Source: Lachnospiraceae bacterium (GTDB taxonomy: Bacteria > Bacillota > Clostridia > Lachnospirales > Lachnospiraceae). Taken from it: a stretch of DNA of 61,840 nt. A program made the position numbers and the translations under genes. The stretch covers positions 1 to 61,840 of the forward strand of contig JAFZOS010000004.1 of the NCBI GenBank assembly GCA_017550535.1, written 5' to 3'. This document shows positions 52,480 to 60,772 of this stretch, one piece after another (positions within the stretch are counted from its first letter, which is position 1; each line of letters opens with the position of its first letter). Under the pieces are notes generated by a model. That model searched no databases. It was not told the origin of the DNA and saw nothing but the letters and a program-made list of their open reading frames with translations.

Positions 52480-53769
52480 ATGAAAATACTGATAATCCTT
52501 ACATGGCCGAAACAGGATAAAAGCTACAGGAGCCGCCTGTCATCATGGCTTTCGTACGCGCCGATCACGCTCGGAAGTCTGGCGGCGATCATAAAGGGAG
52601 CAAGGCCCGGGTGGGAGATCGATACTCTGGATGAGATGTCGGATAAGGTCGTGTATGATAAAAAATACGATATTGTGATGATATCCTCGACAACACCTGC
52701 GGTCAGGCGCGGATACGAGATAGCAGAAATGTTTCGCAAAAAGGGGGCCTATATATGTATGGGCGGATATCATGTGAGTTATAACCCCTATGAAGCGCTT
52801 GCTCATGCGGATACCGTGATCGTAGGCCCGGGTGAGTATGCGCTGAAAAGCTTTATCGATGATTTCGAGGCAGGTACCCCGAAACGCATTTATTCACAGC
52901 CCGATGTTAAGGGTGAGGACATACCCGCGCCGATAAGGAGCGCGATAAAGCTTAAGCATTATTATAAATGGCCGGCTGTGACCGCAAACAACGGCTGCAT
53001 AAACCGGTGCACATACTGTACGATAAGCGAGATGTGGCGGTGTGCGACTCCGCGTCCGGTGGAAAATGTAATAAATGAGATAAAGGCACTTAACAAGCGG
53101 GTCGTTATTTTCTTCGATCCGAATTTCTTTGGTAACAGAGCCTATTCAATTGAGCTTATGAAGGAGCTTAAAAAGCTTAAGATAAGGTGGGCCGGAAGTG
53201 CGGTGATAAGCATAGGATTTGATGAGGAACTGCTTACCCTTGCCAGGGACAGTGGCTGCGCAGGGCTCCTTTTCGGGTTGGAATCAATGAATAAACAGGC
53301 CCTTGATGCGACAGGAAAGCTGTTCAATGATCCCGGGAATTACCGGCAGGCCATTATAAACATTCAGAGTCACGGCATCATGGTAAACGGCTGCTTTATC
53401 GTGGGAATGGACGGTGACAGCGAGCAGGAGCTTAAGGCCATCCCCGACCAGGTCGATTATCTTGGCCTTAACCTTGCACGCTTTGCGGTACTGACACCCG
53501 TTCCGGGGTCTTTGCTTTATAAGGAGCTTGATGCAAAGGGACGCATAATTGACAGGGACTGGGATCATTATACCCAACACAAGGCAGTATTTAAGCCCGT
53601 CGGAATGTCGCCCGACAGGCTCGAGGAGATATACCGTTATATCTGGAAGGAAACCTACAGTTTAAAGCGGATCGTAAGGCGTGTCAGAAGGATCAAAAAC
53701 GCCGGCATCATATCCCGTATTGCATGCTTTACAGTCAATATCGGATTCAAATATCTTGGAATATCATAA
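52480..53769 (+). CDS. B12-binding-domain radical SAM protein
   Basis: 429 residues. The N-terminal 140 residues have the Rossmann-like pattern of a cobalamin-binding domain (YDIVMISSTTPAVRRGYEIA; GGYHVSYNPYEALAHADTVI), though the base-on Dx HxxG motif is not seen. The radical SAM cluster site is Cys173-x3-Cys177-x2-Cys180 (NGCINRCTYC). A typical barrel follows (ALNKRVVIFFDPNFFGNRAY; GLLFGLESMNKQALDATGK). These enzymes often methylate or rearrange unactivated carbons; the substrate here is unknown. The C-terminal 60 residues are strongly basic. The gene stands alone and faces the GGDEF gene. Confidence 0.85.
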   Translation: MKILIILTWPKQDKSYRSRLSSWLSYAPITLGSLAAIIKGARPGWEIDTLDEMSDKVVYDKKYDIVMISSTTPAVRRGYEIAEMFRKKGAYICMGGYHVSYNPYEALAHADTVIVGPGEYALKSFIDDFEAGTPKRIYSQPDVKGEDIPAPIRSAIKLKHYYKWPAVTANNGCINRCTYCTISEMWRCATPRPVENVINEIKALNKRVVIFFDPNFFGNRAYSIELMKELKKLKIRWAGSAVISIGFDEELLTLARDSGCAGLLFGLESMNKQALDATGKLFNDPGNYRQAIINIQSHGIMVNGCFIVGMDGDSEQELKAIPDQVDYLGLNLARFAVLTPVPGSLLYKELDAKGRIIDRDWDHYTQHKAVFKPVGMSPDRLEEIYRYIWKETYSLKRIVRRVRRIKNAGIISRIACFTVNIGFKYLGIS

Positions 53770-53770
53770 G

Positions 53771-55099
53771 CTAAAATGATATCGTGGATGTCATATGATC
53801 GATACTTACCCTGTCGCTGTATTCGGTATTATTCCATTCATCCCTGATGCGTTCGATCACGGAATCGGTATCCTGCTCCTTAAGGTTTGGAAGCACTGCA
53901 AAATACCTGCCTGAGCCGCATTGGAAAACGAGGTCGCTTTTCCTTAAATGATCCTTTAATACCCCTCCGAATTCTGCAGCCATCTCGGAAAAGATTACGC
54001 CTTTTTCATTTGAAGATAATGAAAACATTATCTGATTTAAGAGGCCGCCGTAACGTTCCATAAATCTTACAAGATAACGGTAATTCAAACAGAAGGCCTC
54101 CTGACCGAGAAGCATCGCGCCCGTTCTTTCGCCGCGCTCGGTAACGATCTTTACAACGCGTGAAAATTCATGATCCGGGTCATCTGATCCGGGGATTTCA
54201 ACTCCGGTGTCATCATATATATCATATCCGTGTTTTCCGTTTTTCTTTACTTTATAAAGGACGCTGTCTGCATAGCGGAACAGTATCTGATAATCAATTG
54301 AATGCGTGGGAGCAAATGCCACCCCTGCAGAAATCCCAAGTGGGATGCCGTGATCCTTACCCATGAGAGCTTCCGCTTCGCCTGCAAGCTGTTCATTAAG
54401 CCTGCTTACAAGAGAAGCCACGGCGTCTTGTCCGGTCACGTTTGCAAAGAACCCCATAAACTCGTCGCCGCCTATCCTGCATACCACATCCGTTTCCCTT
54501 ATGTTGTGCTTAATTATGCCTGCAAATGCAACAAGCATCCGGTCACCCATATCATGCCCGAACAGGTCGTTTACCAGCTTGAAGTTGTCAAGGTCGAGTA
54601 CCATGAGCGCGCCGGTGCTGTTCCGGCACATGGCGGCAATCCTGTCGGTTCCGCTTGACTTGTTAAGAAATCCGGTCAGCCTGTCGATCGTGGCCTCCTC
54701 GGTAAGGCGCTCGATTATCTTGGAGTTTGTTATGGTGTTGTTTATGCGCTTTAGAAGGATATCCCTGTCAAAAGGCTTGCATATATAATCGGAAGCGCCC
54801 GCCTTAAGACCGCGGCGTTCGGTTTCGCTGTTGTTTTCGCCTGTAAGGAAGATGACAGGTGTATTTGCCCTGCCTGCGCTTTCTTCAAAAAGCCTTAAAG
54901 CACGGTACGTTTCAAAACCGTCCATCTGCGGCATGAGTATATCAAGCAGGATAAGATCCGGCTCGTGTTTTTTCATGAAATTTAAAAGATTACGGCCTGA
55001 ACCCAGGCAGGTCACACGCATATCGTATTCGCTCAGTATTGATTTTGCATTTTCGATACTTTGAGGATCGTCATCCACTACAACTATCCAATAACCCAT
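53771..55099 (-). CDS. Response regulator with active GGDEF and a second degenerate GGDEF domain
   Basis: 442 residues. Receiver domain 1-120 with the acidic pocket VVVDDD and phosphoacceptor Asp53 (LLDILMPQMDG). An intact diguanylate cyclase domain follows (about 135-295) with GGDEF at 210-214 and an inhibitory-site RETD at 201-204. Residues about 310-430 resemble a second GGDEF fold in which the active site is replaced by GSGRY (395-399), while an RKSD (386-389) keeps the exact five-residue I-site spacing. Output is expected to be cyclic di-GMP made on phosphorylation. No histidine kinase is adjacent. The stop is 1 bp from the convergent radical SAM gene. GGGAG lies 10 nt before the ATG, and TATAAT (55141-55146, minus) lies upstream. 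Confidence 0.88.
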   Translation of the reverse strand: MGYWIVVVDDDPQSIENAKSILSEYDMRVTCLGSGRNLLNFMKKHEPDLILLDILMPQMDGFETYRALRLFEESAGRANTPVIFLTGENNSETERRGLKAGASDYICKPFDRDILLKRINNTITNSKIIERLTEEATIDRLTGFLNKSSGTDRIAAMCRNSTGALMVLDLDNFKLVNDLFGHDMGDRMLVAFAGIIKHNIRETDVVCRIGGDEFMGFFANVTGQDAVASLVSRLNEQLAGEAEALMGKDHGIPLGISAGVAFAPTHSIDYQILFRYADSVLYKVKKNGKHGYDIYDDTGVEIPGSDDPDHEFSRVVKIVTERGERTGAMLLGQEAFCLNYRYLVRFMERYGGLLNQIMFSLSSNEKGVIFSEMAAEFGGVLKDHLRKSDLVFQCGSGRYFAVLPNLKEQDTDSVIERIRDEWNNTEYSDRVSIDHMTSTISF

Positions 55100-55143
55100 C
55101 AGCTGTTAACTCCCGATAATAAATGATCGACGCTAAATATATT

Positions 55144-55182
55144 ATAAAGATAGGGCTTCCGTTTTGGAAGCCCTATCTTTAT
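55144..55182. terminator. Strong terminator after tRNA-Trp
   Basis: A 17-bp perfect stem (55144-55160 with 55166-55182; core AAAGATAGGGCTTCC) around a 5-nt loop. On the minus strand it follows the tRNA and is succeeded by TTTATAAT-type sequence. The -10 box for the GGDEF gene abuts it. Confidence 0.88.
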
Positions 55183-55202
55183 TATGTGATACGTATGTTA
55201 AC

Positions 55203-55273
55203 CAGGGGATGAGAGAATCGAACTCCCGCTAAAGGTTTTGGAGACCCTTGTCATACCATTTGACCAATCCCCT
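55203..55273 (-). tRNA. tRNA-Trp (CCA)
   Basis: 71 nt on the minus strand. Acceptor AGGGGAT/ATCCCCT, D arm GTCAAATGGTATGAC, anticodon arm AGGGT-CTCCAAA-ACCTT with anticodon CCA, variable loop TAGC, T arm GGGAG-TTCGATT-CTCTC and discriminator G, as expected for bacterial tRNA-Trp. The 3' CCA is not encoded. It is a single-gene transcript between its own promoter and terminator. Confidence 0.96.
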
Positions 55274-55294
55274 GTGCGGTAAACCGACTAAATA

Positions 55295-55324
55295 TTTATA
55301 TCATAGTAGAAAGCGCTTTGTCAA
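55295..55324 (-). promoter_or_regulatory. Promoter of tRNA-Trp
   Basis: On the minus strand, TTGACA (plus 55319-55324), 18-bp spacer and TATAAA (plus 55295-55300). Predicted start near 55288, about 15 nt before the mature tRNA 5' end. Confidence 0.7.
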
Positions 55325-55341
55325 TTGATTTCGGGCGTCAT

Positions 55342-55370
55342 TTGTTTTTTTGATGGTCCGCTGTTATACT
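55342..55370 (+). promoter_or_regulatory. Promoter predicting a leaderless mRNA
   Basis: TTGTTT (55342-55347), 17-bp spacer, TATACT (55365-55370). The start is expected at 55377 plus or minus one, next to the ATG at 55378, which lacks a Shine-Dalgarno sequence. Confidence 0.6.
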
Positions 55371-55377
55371 AGTTAGC

Positions 55378-56172
55378 ATGAACAGGGAACAGAGAAGGAA
55401 ACGCCGTAAGATAATACGGCTGTGCACAACTGTAATAATGATGCTGCTTACCGCTGTGGTACTTGTGGCGGTTCTGCGATTAAGGGCTCTTAATGCATTT
55501 AAGGGTGACTATTATTATACGATCGATTTAGCGGATCAGGCGGCTGCGGAAGCGGCCTTGTGGCTTTCGGATGTTGAGGGGGCCGATATAGACACGGAAT
55601 GGGTAAGGAGCAGGATGCCTGAAGATATGTCGGTAAAGGTTATCTTAAGCTTTGAGAGGGAAGGGCTTAAGAAAGGAACTTATTCAGAGTCACTTGATAA
55701 GGGTTCATATGAAAAATGCCGTGACATGGCCTATGCTGCGCTGTCATCATGTTTAAGGGAACTTATCATAGACAGGCTTGTTTATGTGGGATATGCCGAG
55801 TCGGTTTCGGAAACTGAGGCGGATGCGCTCATAAACGAGGCGCTCGGAATGACAATGGATGATTATCTTAAGAATATAAATGTCACGGTGCTTCCCGATT
55901 ACGATACGCTTGCGGGGCCCATTAACCGTGAGGGAGATTATAAAATTAAGAAAAAGACGATCACATGGGAGCGTGACGGTGCTTCCGTTACCGAGCGCTT
56001 TGTTTCGGGAAAAGGGACTCTGTCGTTTCCGGATTCCGGTGATTCGGGGTATGTTTTCAGGAGTGATATCGTAAATGCCGCCGGGCAGGACGCCGGGGAA
56101 GCCGGAACGGATGAGAGTGTGGAAGATGTTAAGGAAGATACGGGGGGAGTCATAAATGTTATTGGGGAATAG
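55378..56172 (+). CDS. Single-pass membrane protein of unknown function
   Basis: 264 residues. A very basic N-terminus (MNREQRRKRRKIIRL) and one helix (TVIMMLLTAVVLVAVLRLRA) anchor an extracytoplasmic domain of about 220 residues. That domain is acidic and mixed helical and beta (DLADQAAAEAALWLSDVEGA; LINEALGMTMDDYLKNINVT), with an Asp/Glu-rich C-terminus. No family is recognised. It overlaps the D,D-carboxypeptidase gene by 17 bp, so a role in wall maturation is likely but inferred only from this coupling. Confidence 0.65.
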   Translation: MNREQRRKRRKIIRLCTTVIMMLLTAVVLVAVLRLRALNAFKGDYYYTIDLADQAAAEAALWLSDVEGADIDTEWVRSRMPEDMSVKVILSFEREGLKKGTYSESLDKGSYEKCRDMAYAALSSCLRELIIDRLVYVGYAESVSETEADALINEALGMTMDDYLKNINVTVLPDYDTLAGPINREGDYKIKKKTITWERDGASVTERFVSGKGTLSFPDSGDSGYVFRSDIVNAAGQDAGEAGTDESVEDVKEDTGGVINVIGE

Positions 56173-57631
56173 TATAAGGCGAAGGTGGATAAGCATTTTG
56201 GCCGCCGCGATTCTTACGCTTTTAATGATATTTGATACCGGGGTTTTAACACATGCGGATACAATGATACCCGATAATCTGCAGATGACTGTCGACGGAG
56301 AACGCTCAGGGACGGTCCGTGCGATAAACGCATCGTATCTTAATAACTGTTATATTTCACTGCGTGATGCAGCGGTGCTGTTATCGGGCACATCATGTCA
56401 GTTTAACGTTGATATAACGGGAGGTACGATCGCGATAAAGACGGGCGAGGGGTATTCTGATGAGTATTCGCACTCGGGCTTTTCGGAAGAAGCCCTTTCG
56501 CAGTATTCGGGCGCCGATCCGGCTACGAACCCGCTTACCGTAAATGAGGAGGAGAAGCGGTATTTTACCATGCTCGTTAATCTTGGCGATCATTTTGACT
56601 GCTTTATCAGCCCGATGGTCCTGGCAATGATCCTTGATGTCGGTTTTGATATGGACGAAAATGGTATTATTGTCAACACTTCCGAAGGATTTAACATCAA
56701 TCCCGCAAAGATGGAAAGCTACGGTTTTTTTGACGGAGTCAATTCGGTAATTGCCGGGGATGCGACTACCGGCGAGATATTCTACGGCCACAATCCGGAT
56801 GAGGCGCAGCCGATAGCCAGCACGACCAAGCTTATGACTTATTTACTGACCATGGATGCGGTAAGTGCAGGTAAGATAACCCTTGATGATAAGGTGACGA
56901 TATCGGCGGAGGCGGCAAGGCTGTCGGCAACCCAGGACGGTACGGTCCCGCTTGCGCAGGGATGGGAGATTCCCGTGTCCGAGCTCATTTTGGGAGCCCT
57001 CCTTCCGTCGAGCAATGAATGCGCCCTCTCGCTTGCAGAGTATGTTGGCGGCAGCGAGGAGGAGTTCGTAAATATGATGAACGATAAGGCAAAGGAGTTA
57101 TCAATGACAACGGCGGAATTTTATAATTCCAACGGACTTCCGATATATACTGATACCATAATTCCCGCAAAAAAGCAGAATAAGATGAGCGGGCGGGATA
57201 TGTTTAAGCTTTGCTCGCACATCGTAAACACATATCCTCAGGTTAAGGAAATAACTTCACTTAAAAGGGCAAGGATGGAAACGCTTAATAAAGAACTTAA
57301 GAATACGAACGGCTTACTGTACAATCTTTCCGAAGTAAGCGGCCTTAAGACGGGAACCACGGATAAATCAAGAGCCTGCCTCGTTACATCGGTAAGCGCT
57401 CAGGCCGGTGATGGCATGCATGACCTTATAGTTGTTACTCTTGGAGCCGAGAACTCACAATCGAGGCTTGAGGTATCCGAACTTATGGCAAGATATGCGA
57501 TGAATGTGATAAACGGCAGGGCAGCTAAGGTAAGCTATGCCTTAAACGGCGAGGAAGAAGAAACGGATAATAAGATAACCGCGGAGTCGATCATAAAGAT
57601 GGTTGTGGACCATGCGCTTGATTCTAAATAG
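56156..57631 (+). CDS. D-alanyl-D-alanine carboxypeptidase (S11) with N-terminal copper-amine-oxidase-like domain
   Basis: 491 residues; GGGGGGAG lies 6 nt before the ATG. A signal segment (ISILAAAILTLLMIFDTGVL) precedes a small domain (about 40-100; NCYISLRDAAVLLSGT) of the copper amine oxidase N-terminal type, a non-enzymatic module common in secreted Firmicutes proteins. The penicillin-binding core has Ser222-x-x-Lys225 (ASTTKLMTY), Ser285-x-Asn287 (PSSNECAL) and Lys398-Thr-Gly (GLKTGTTDKS). It trims the terminal D-Ala of peptidoglycan stem peptides outside the membrane. No amphipathic C-terminal anchor is obvious. Confidence 0.9.
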   Translation: MLLGNSIRRRWISILAAAILTLLMIFDTGVLTHADTMIPDNLQMTVDGERSGTVRAINASYLNNCYISLRDAAVLLSGTSCQFNVDITGGTIAIKTGEGYSDEYSHSGFSEEALSQYSGADPATNPLTVNEEEKRYFTMLVNLGDHFDCFISPMVLAMILDVGFDMDENGIIVNTSEGFNINPAKMESYGFFDGVNSVIAGDATTGEIFYGHNPDEAQPIASTTKLMTYLLTMDAVSAGKITLDDKVTISAEAARLSATQDGTVPLAQGWEIPVSELILGALLPSSNECALSLAEYVGGSEEEFVNMMNDKAKELSMTTAEFYNSNGLPIYTDTIIPAKKQNKMSGRDMFKLCSHIVNTYPQVKEITSLKRARMETLNKELKNTNGLLYNLSEVSGLKTGTTDKSRACLVTSVSAQAGDGMHDLIVVTLGAENSQSRLEVSELMARYAMNVINGRAAKVSYALNGEEEETDNKITAESIIKMVVDHALDSK

Positions 57632-57657
57632 GGGCGGATGATTTTTGGCGGGATTTA

Positions 57658-57666
57658 TGATACAAT
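57658..57666 (+). promoter_or_regulatory. Extended -10 promoter predicting a leaderless mRNA
   Basis: TGATACAAT (57658-57666) is an extended -10 box. No good -35 box is present, as is common with this type. The start is expected near 57673, next to the ATG at 57674, which lacks a Shine-Dalgarno sequence. Confidence 0.5.
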
Positions 57667-57673
57667 GAAATTT

Positions 57674-58963
57674 ATGAGAAAATCGAGGAGACATTCTAAA
57701 CGAAAAGTACATAAGTTTTTCTCAGGCATATACGGCAGGCTTCCTGAAAGGCTGCAGCGTTTTTTGTACAATAAATACGTTGTGGGTGCCCTTGCTTTGC
57801 TGGTTGTGATAATAGTTGTCGTTCTGGTGGCACTCGTGCCTTCGGCGGCCGGACAGATGGCGGTTGAGAAACCCGCTAAGGACGGCTCCGGCGAGGTTAT
57901 CTATGTATTTGACGAGATGGGTAACAAGGTGGCCGTTACCGAACCGACGGAAGATGATTCTATCGTTATGCAGAATGAGAAGGAAATCGAGGATCCGGTC
58001 ATACTGGCATATAACCCGGATACCCGTGAAGGATATATGAACAACTGCCTGTTCCTCGGGGATTCGAGAACCGTTGCGATGGTAAGCTACGGAGTGGTAT
58101 CTGATTCCAATGTACTTGCCAAGATAGGAATATCGCATATGCAGGTAGCATCCACTACCTTTATGCAGAATTCGGGAAGTAAGTTTACACTTAACGATTT
58201 CCTGCGTGCGAAAAGCGAATCGGTCATTTATGTATGCTACGGTGTTAACGGGATGAACGGCATTTCGGAGGAAAAGTACGAGCAGGCATATACGGATCTT
58301 GTCGATAAGATAATAAGCCTTGCGGGCGGCAGGCATATAGTTCTCATGTCGATATGGCCGGTTAACGATAACGGTCCGTATAAGGGCAAGGTCAAAAACG
58401 AATGGATCAACAAATACAATGATTTTCTTTGCAAAATGGCCGAGGAGAAGGGCCTTCACTATCTTGATGTGGCTTCGATCCTTAAGGATGAGAATGGGAG
58501 TATAAAAAAAGAATATGATTCCGGAGACGGCCTTCATTACAGGGCTTCTGCATATAAGGATATCATCGATTACGTCATCCATCATCCCGTACCCGGTGTT
58601 TCGGATGAGGGTGAGTTTGTAGTCCACTATGTAAAGCCAAGGGGTGAGTATAAGGAGATAATGACTGAGACTCCCATACTGCCGGAGAATATCCAGCTCA
58701 TTGATGGCACCATACCCGGTATCACAGCTCCTGCGGACGGGACAGAAATAACTCCGACTCCAACGCCGGAGCCCGAGCCCACACCCACACCCACACCCAC
58801 ACCCGAGCCCACACCTACGCCGGCACCTACCAAGGATCCTGAGCCCACCGTGCCTCCGGAACCCGAACCGACGCCGGAACCTGAGCCTACGCCTACACCG
58901 GCTCCTACAGAAGCCCCGGTACCGGTAGAACCCGAGGAACCTGAACCGGAACCGGCTGAATAG
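57674..58963 (+). CDS. Membrane-anchored SGNH/GDSL hydrolase with Pro/Thr/Glu-rich tail
   Basis: 429 residues from the ATG at 57674; an upstream in-frame ATG (57638) is less likely because it precedes the -10 box. Basic N-terminus, one helix (YVVGALALLVVIIVVVLVAL), then an extracytoplasmic SGNH domain. The nucleophile Ser is in FLGDSRTVAM and the Asp-x-x-His pair is in GDGLHYRASAYK. An oxyanion-type Asn lies in CYGVNGMNG. The final 70 residues are a Pro/Thr/Glu repeat (TPTPEPEPTPTPTP), typical of wall-spanning linkers. Enzymes of this type often deacylate wall polysaccharides; the substrate here is unknown. Confidence 0.78.
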   Translation: MRKSRRHSKRKVHKFFSGIYGRLPERLQRFLYNKYVVGALALLVVIIVVVLVALVPSAAGQMAVEKPAKDGSGEVIYVFDEMGNKVAVTEPTEDDSIVMQNEKEIEDPVILAYNPDTREGYMNNCLFLGDSRTVAMVSYGVVSDSNVLAKIGISHMQVASTTFMQNSGSKFTLNDFLRAKSESVIYVCYGVNGMNGISEEKYEQAYTDLVDKIISLAGGRHIVLMSIWPVNDNGPYKGKVKNEWINKYNDFLCKMAEEKGLHYLDVASILKDENGSIKKEYDSGDGLHYRASAYKDIIDYVIHHPVPGVSDEGEFVVHYVKPRGEYKEIMTETPILPENIQLIDGTIPGITAPADGTEITPTPTPEPEPTPTPTPTPEPTPTPAPTKDPEPTVPPEPEPTPEPEPTPTPAPTEAPVPVEPEEPEPEPAE

Positions 58964-58986
58964 CTGGTGATCGTCTATAAGTTATC

Positions 58987-60189
58987 ATGAACAGAGCATA
59001 CGAAACGAGGAGTTATCTAAAGGAAATAAGCACCGTCGTTACCGCGGCGGGCATCGATGAAAAGGGATTTAATTACGCCGAATTTGAAGATACGGTCTTT
59101 TTCCCGAATGAAGGCGGACAGAATGCCGATACCGGAACCGTAACTGTACTTTATGAAGATGGCGATAAGGGATCCGATGCCCGTGAGTTAAGGGTACTTG
59201 ACGGTGCCCTTTTAAACGGCGGCATCCGCTATACGGTAAGCGGAGAACTCATGCCGGGCATGAAGGTTAAGCTCGCTCTTGATTGGGGAAAACGCTATGA
59301 CAGGATGCAGAATCACAGTGGTGAGCATATTTTAACCGGCGTTATACATAACAGATACGGTTATGATAACGTGGGATTTCACTTAAGCGATACCGGATTC
59401 GTAACACTTGACCTAAGCGGCCCCCTGACCTATGAACAGGTTATCGAATGCGAGGACGAGGCAAACGGGATCATATACAGGAACCTGCCGATAAAGGACA
59501 GCTATCCGTCAACTGAGGAACTTAAGTCCATCGACTACAGGAGTAAGATCGATATTGACGGACAGGTGCGCCTCATAACGATCGGGGATGAGGGCGGTGC
59601 GGTTGATATCTGCGCGTGCTGTGCTCCGCATGTTGCCCGTACGGGTGAGGTGGGTATCATAAAGGTGTTCTCCGCCATAAACTGGAAGGGCGGCGTACGG
59701 ATATCCATCCTGTGCGGTAGACGGGCGCTCGAATACATAAACAGGGAGCATGACATACTTACTTCTGTTGCAAGGAGCCTTTCGACTGAAGCGGTCAACG
59801 TGCCGGAACTGGTTGATCAGTATAGGACCCAGGCGCTTGATCTTAAGGCAAAGCTGGCCAAGGCCCGGGAGGATGCCGTGACGGAAAAGATCGAGGCTGC
59901 CGGAGCAAGGGGGCCCTTATGTGTTTTTGTTGATGATGATTTTCCTGCTGCATCTATGAAAAACGTGTACAATGCGCTGCGTGCAGTACATGAAAAGTAC
60001 GTCGGTGTTTTTGCGGGCAGCGATGAAGAAGGCTACCGATATAATGCAGGCGGGAAAGAGTCACGTAAGCTGGCGGCATTGCTTACCGGGAAGTTCGGTG
60101 CAAAGGGCGGCGGCAGTGACGAGATGATACAGGGTAAGCTTGCGGCTTCGCGTGGACAGATAGAGGAGTTTTTTAATGAGCAGGTTTGA
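58987..60189 (+). CDS. Alanyl-tRNA editing protein, AlaX-L type
   Basis: 400 residues. It hydrolyses mischarged Ser- or Gly-tRNA(Ala). The zinc-binding editing residues are His110 and His114 (NHSGEHIL) and Cys211/His215 (CCAPHVARTG), as in the editing domain of AlaRS. The N-terminal beta barrel reads FEDTVFFPNEGGQNADTG. A coiled-coil segment and a DHHA1-like C-terminal domain (AKGGGSDEMIQGKLAA) indicate the long AlaX form. The only -10-like box, TATAAG (58976-58981), lies 5 nt before the ATG, and there is no Shine-Dalgarno sequence. It overlaps the HAD gene by 14 bp. Confidence 0.9.
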   Translation: MNRAYETRSYLKEISTVVTAAGIDEKGFNYAEFEDTVFFPNEGGQNADTGTVTVLYEDGDKGSDARELRVLDGALLNGGIRYTVSGELMPGMKVKLALDWGKRYDRMQNHSGEHILTGVIHNRYGYDNVGFHLSDTGFVTLDLSGPLTYEQVIECEDEANGIIYRNLPIKDSYPSTEELKSIDYRSKIDIDGQVRLITIGDEGGAVDICACCAPHVARTGEVGIIKVFSAINWKGGVRISILCGRRALEYINREHDILTSVARSLSTEAVNVPELVDQYRTQALDLKAKLAKAREDAVTEKIEAAGARGPLCVFVDDDFPAASMKNVYNALRAVHEKYVGVFAGSDEEGYRYNAGGKESRKLAALLTGKFGAKGGGSDEMIQGKLAASRGQIEEFFNEQV

Positions 60190-60772
60190 TACGGTGATCC
60201 TTGACATAGGTAATGTCCTTGTTGATTTTTGCTGGAAGGAGCATATCGACAGCTTCGGTTTTGATAAAGATATTAAGGAGCGGATCGCTAAGGCCAGCGT
60301 TTTAAGCGATGACTGGAATGAGTTTGACCGCGGAGCGATCTCGGAAGATGAGATAATAGAAAGGTTTGTCGCAAACGACCCCGGGATCGAAGCTGAGATA
60401 CGAAGGACGTATGCGGATATCACAACCCTGCTTAAGCAGTATGAGGGGGCAAAACCTTTTATAAACAAGCTTAAAAGCATGGGACTGAAGGTATTGTATC
60501 TGTCGAATTTTTCCGAGAAGGCTGAGCGCGAATGCGCAAAGGAGCTTGATTTCCTGCCGCTTACCGACGGCGGGATATTATCATGGAATGTTAAGCTTAT
60601 AAAGCCGGATCCAAAGATTTATAAGATGCTTATCGATATGTATGATCTTGAGCCTTCGCGCTGTATCTTTTTTGACGATACGCCGCGCAATGTCGAAGGG
60701 GCCCGCAAATGCGGCTTTAGTGCCGAAGTGTTTGTAAGTTATGACGAAGCGCTTAAGCTAATCACGCAGTAA
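60176..60772 (+). CDS. HAD-family hydrolase, YihX-like
   Basis: 198 residues; GAGGAG at the end of the previous gene is the ribosome site. Haloacid-dehalogenase motifs: I, nucleophile Asp10 in LDIGNVLVDF (Gly instead of the second Asp, as in YihX-type sugar phosphatases); II, YLSNFSEKA; III, Lys in KPDPKIY; IV, FFDDTPRNVEGA. A helical cap lies between residues about 15 and 90. Probable small phosphatase of unknown substrate. Its 3' end overlaps the convergent membrane-protein gene by 15 bp. Confidence 0.87.
   Translation: MSRFDTVILDIGNVLVDFCWKEHIDSFGFDKDIKERIAKASVLSDDWNEFDRGAISEDEIIERFVANDPGIEAEIRRTYADITTLLKQYEGAKPFINKLKSMGLKVLYLSNFSEKAERECAKELDFLPLTDGGILSWNVKLIKPDPKIYKMLIDMYDLEPSRCIFFDDTPRNVEGARKCGFSAEVFVSYDEALKLITQ

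Noticed and set aside
57722-58627. Minus-strand open frame of 301 codons
   Set aside because: Opposite strand of the SGNH hydrolase gene, whose motifs support the plus strand.
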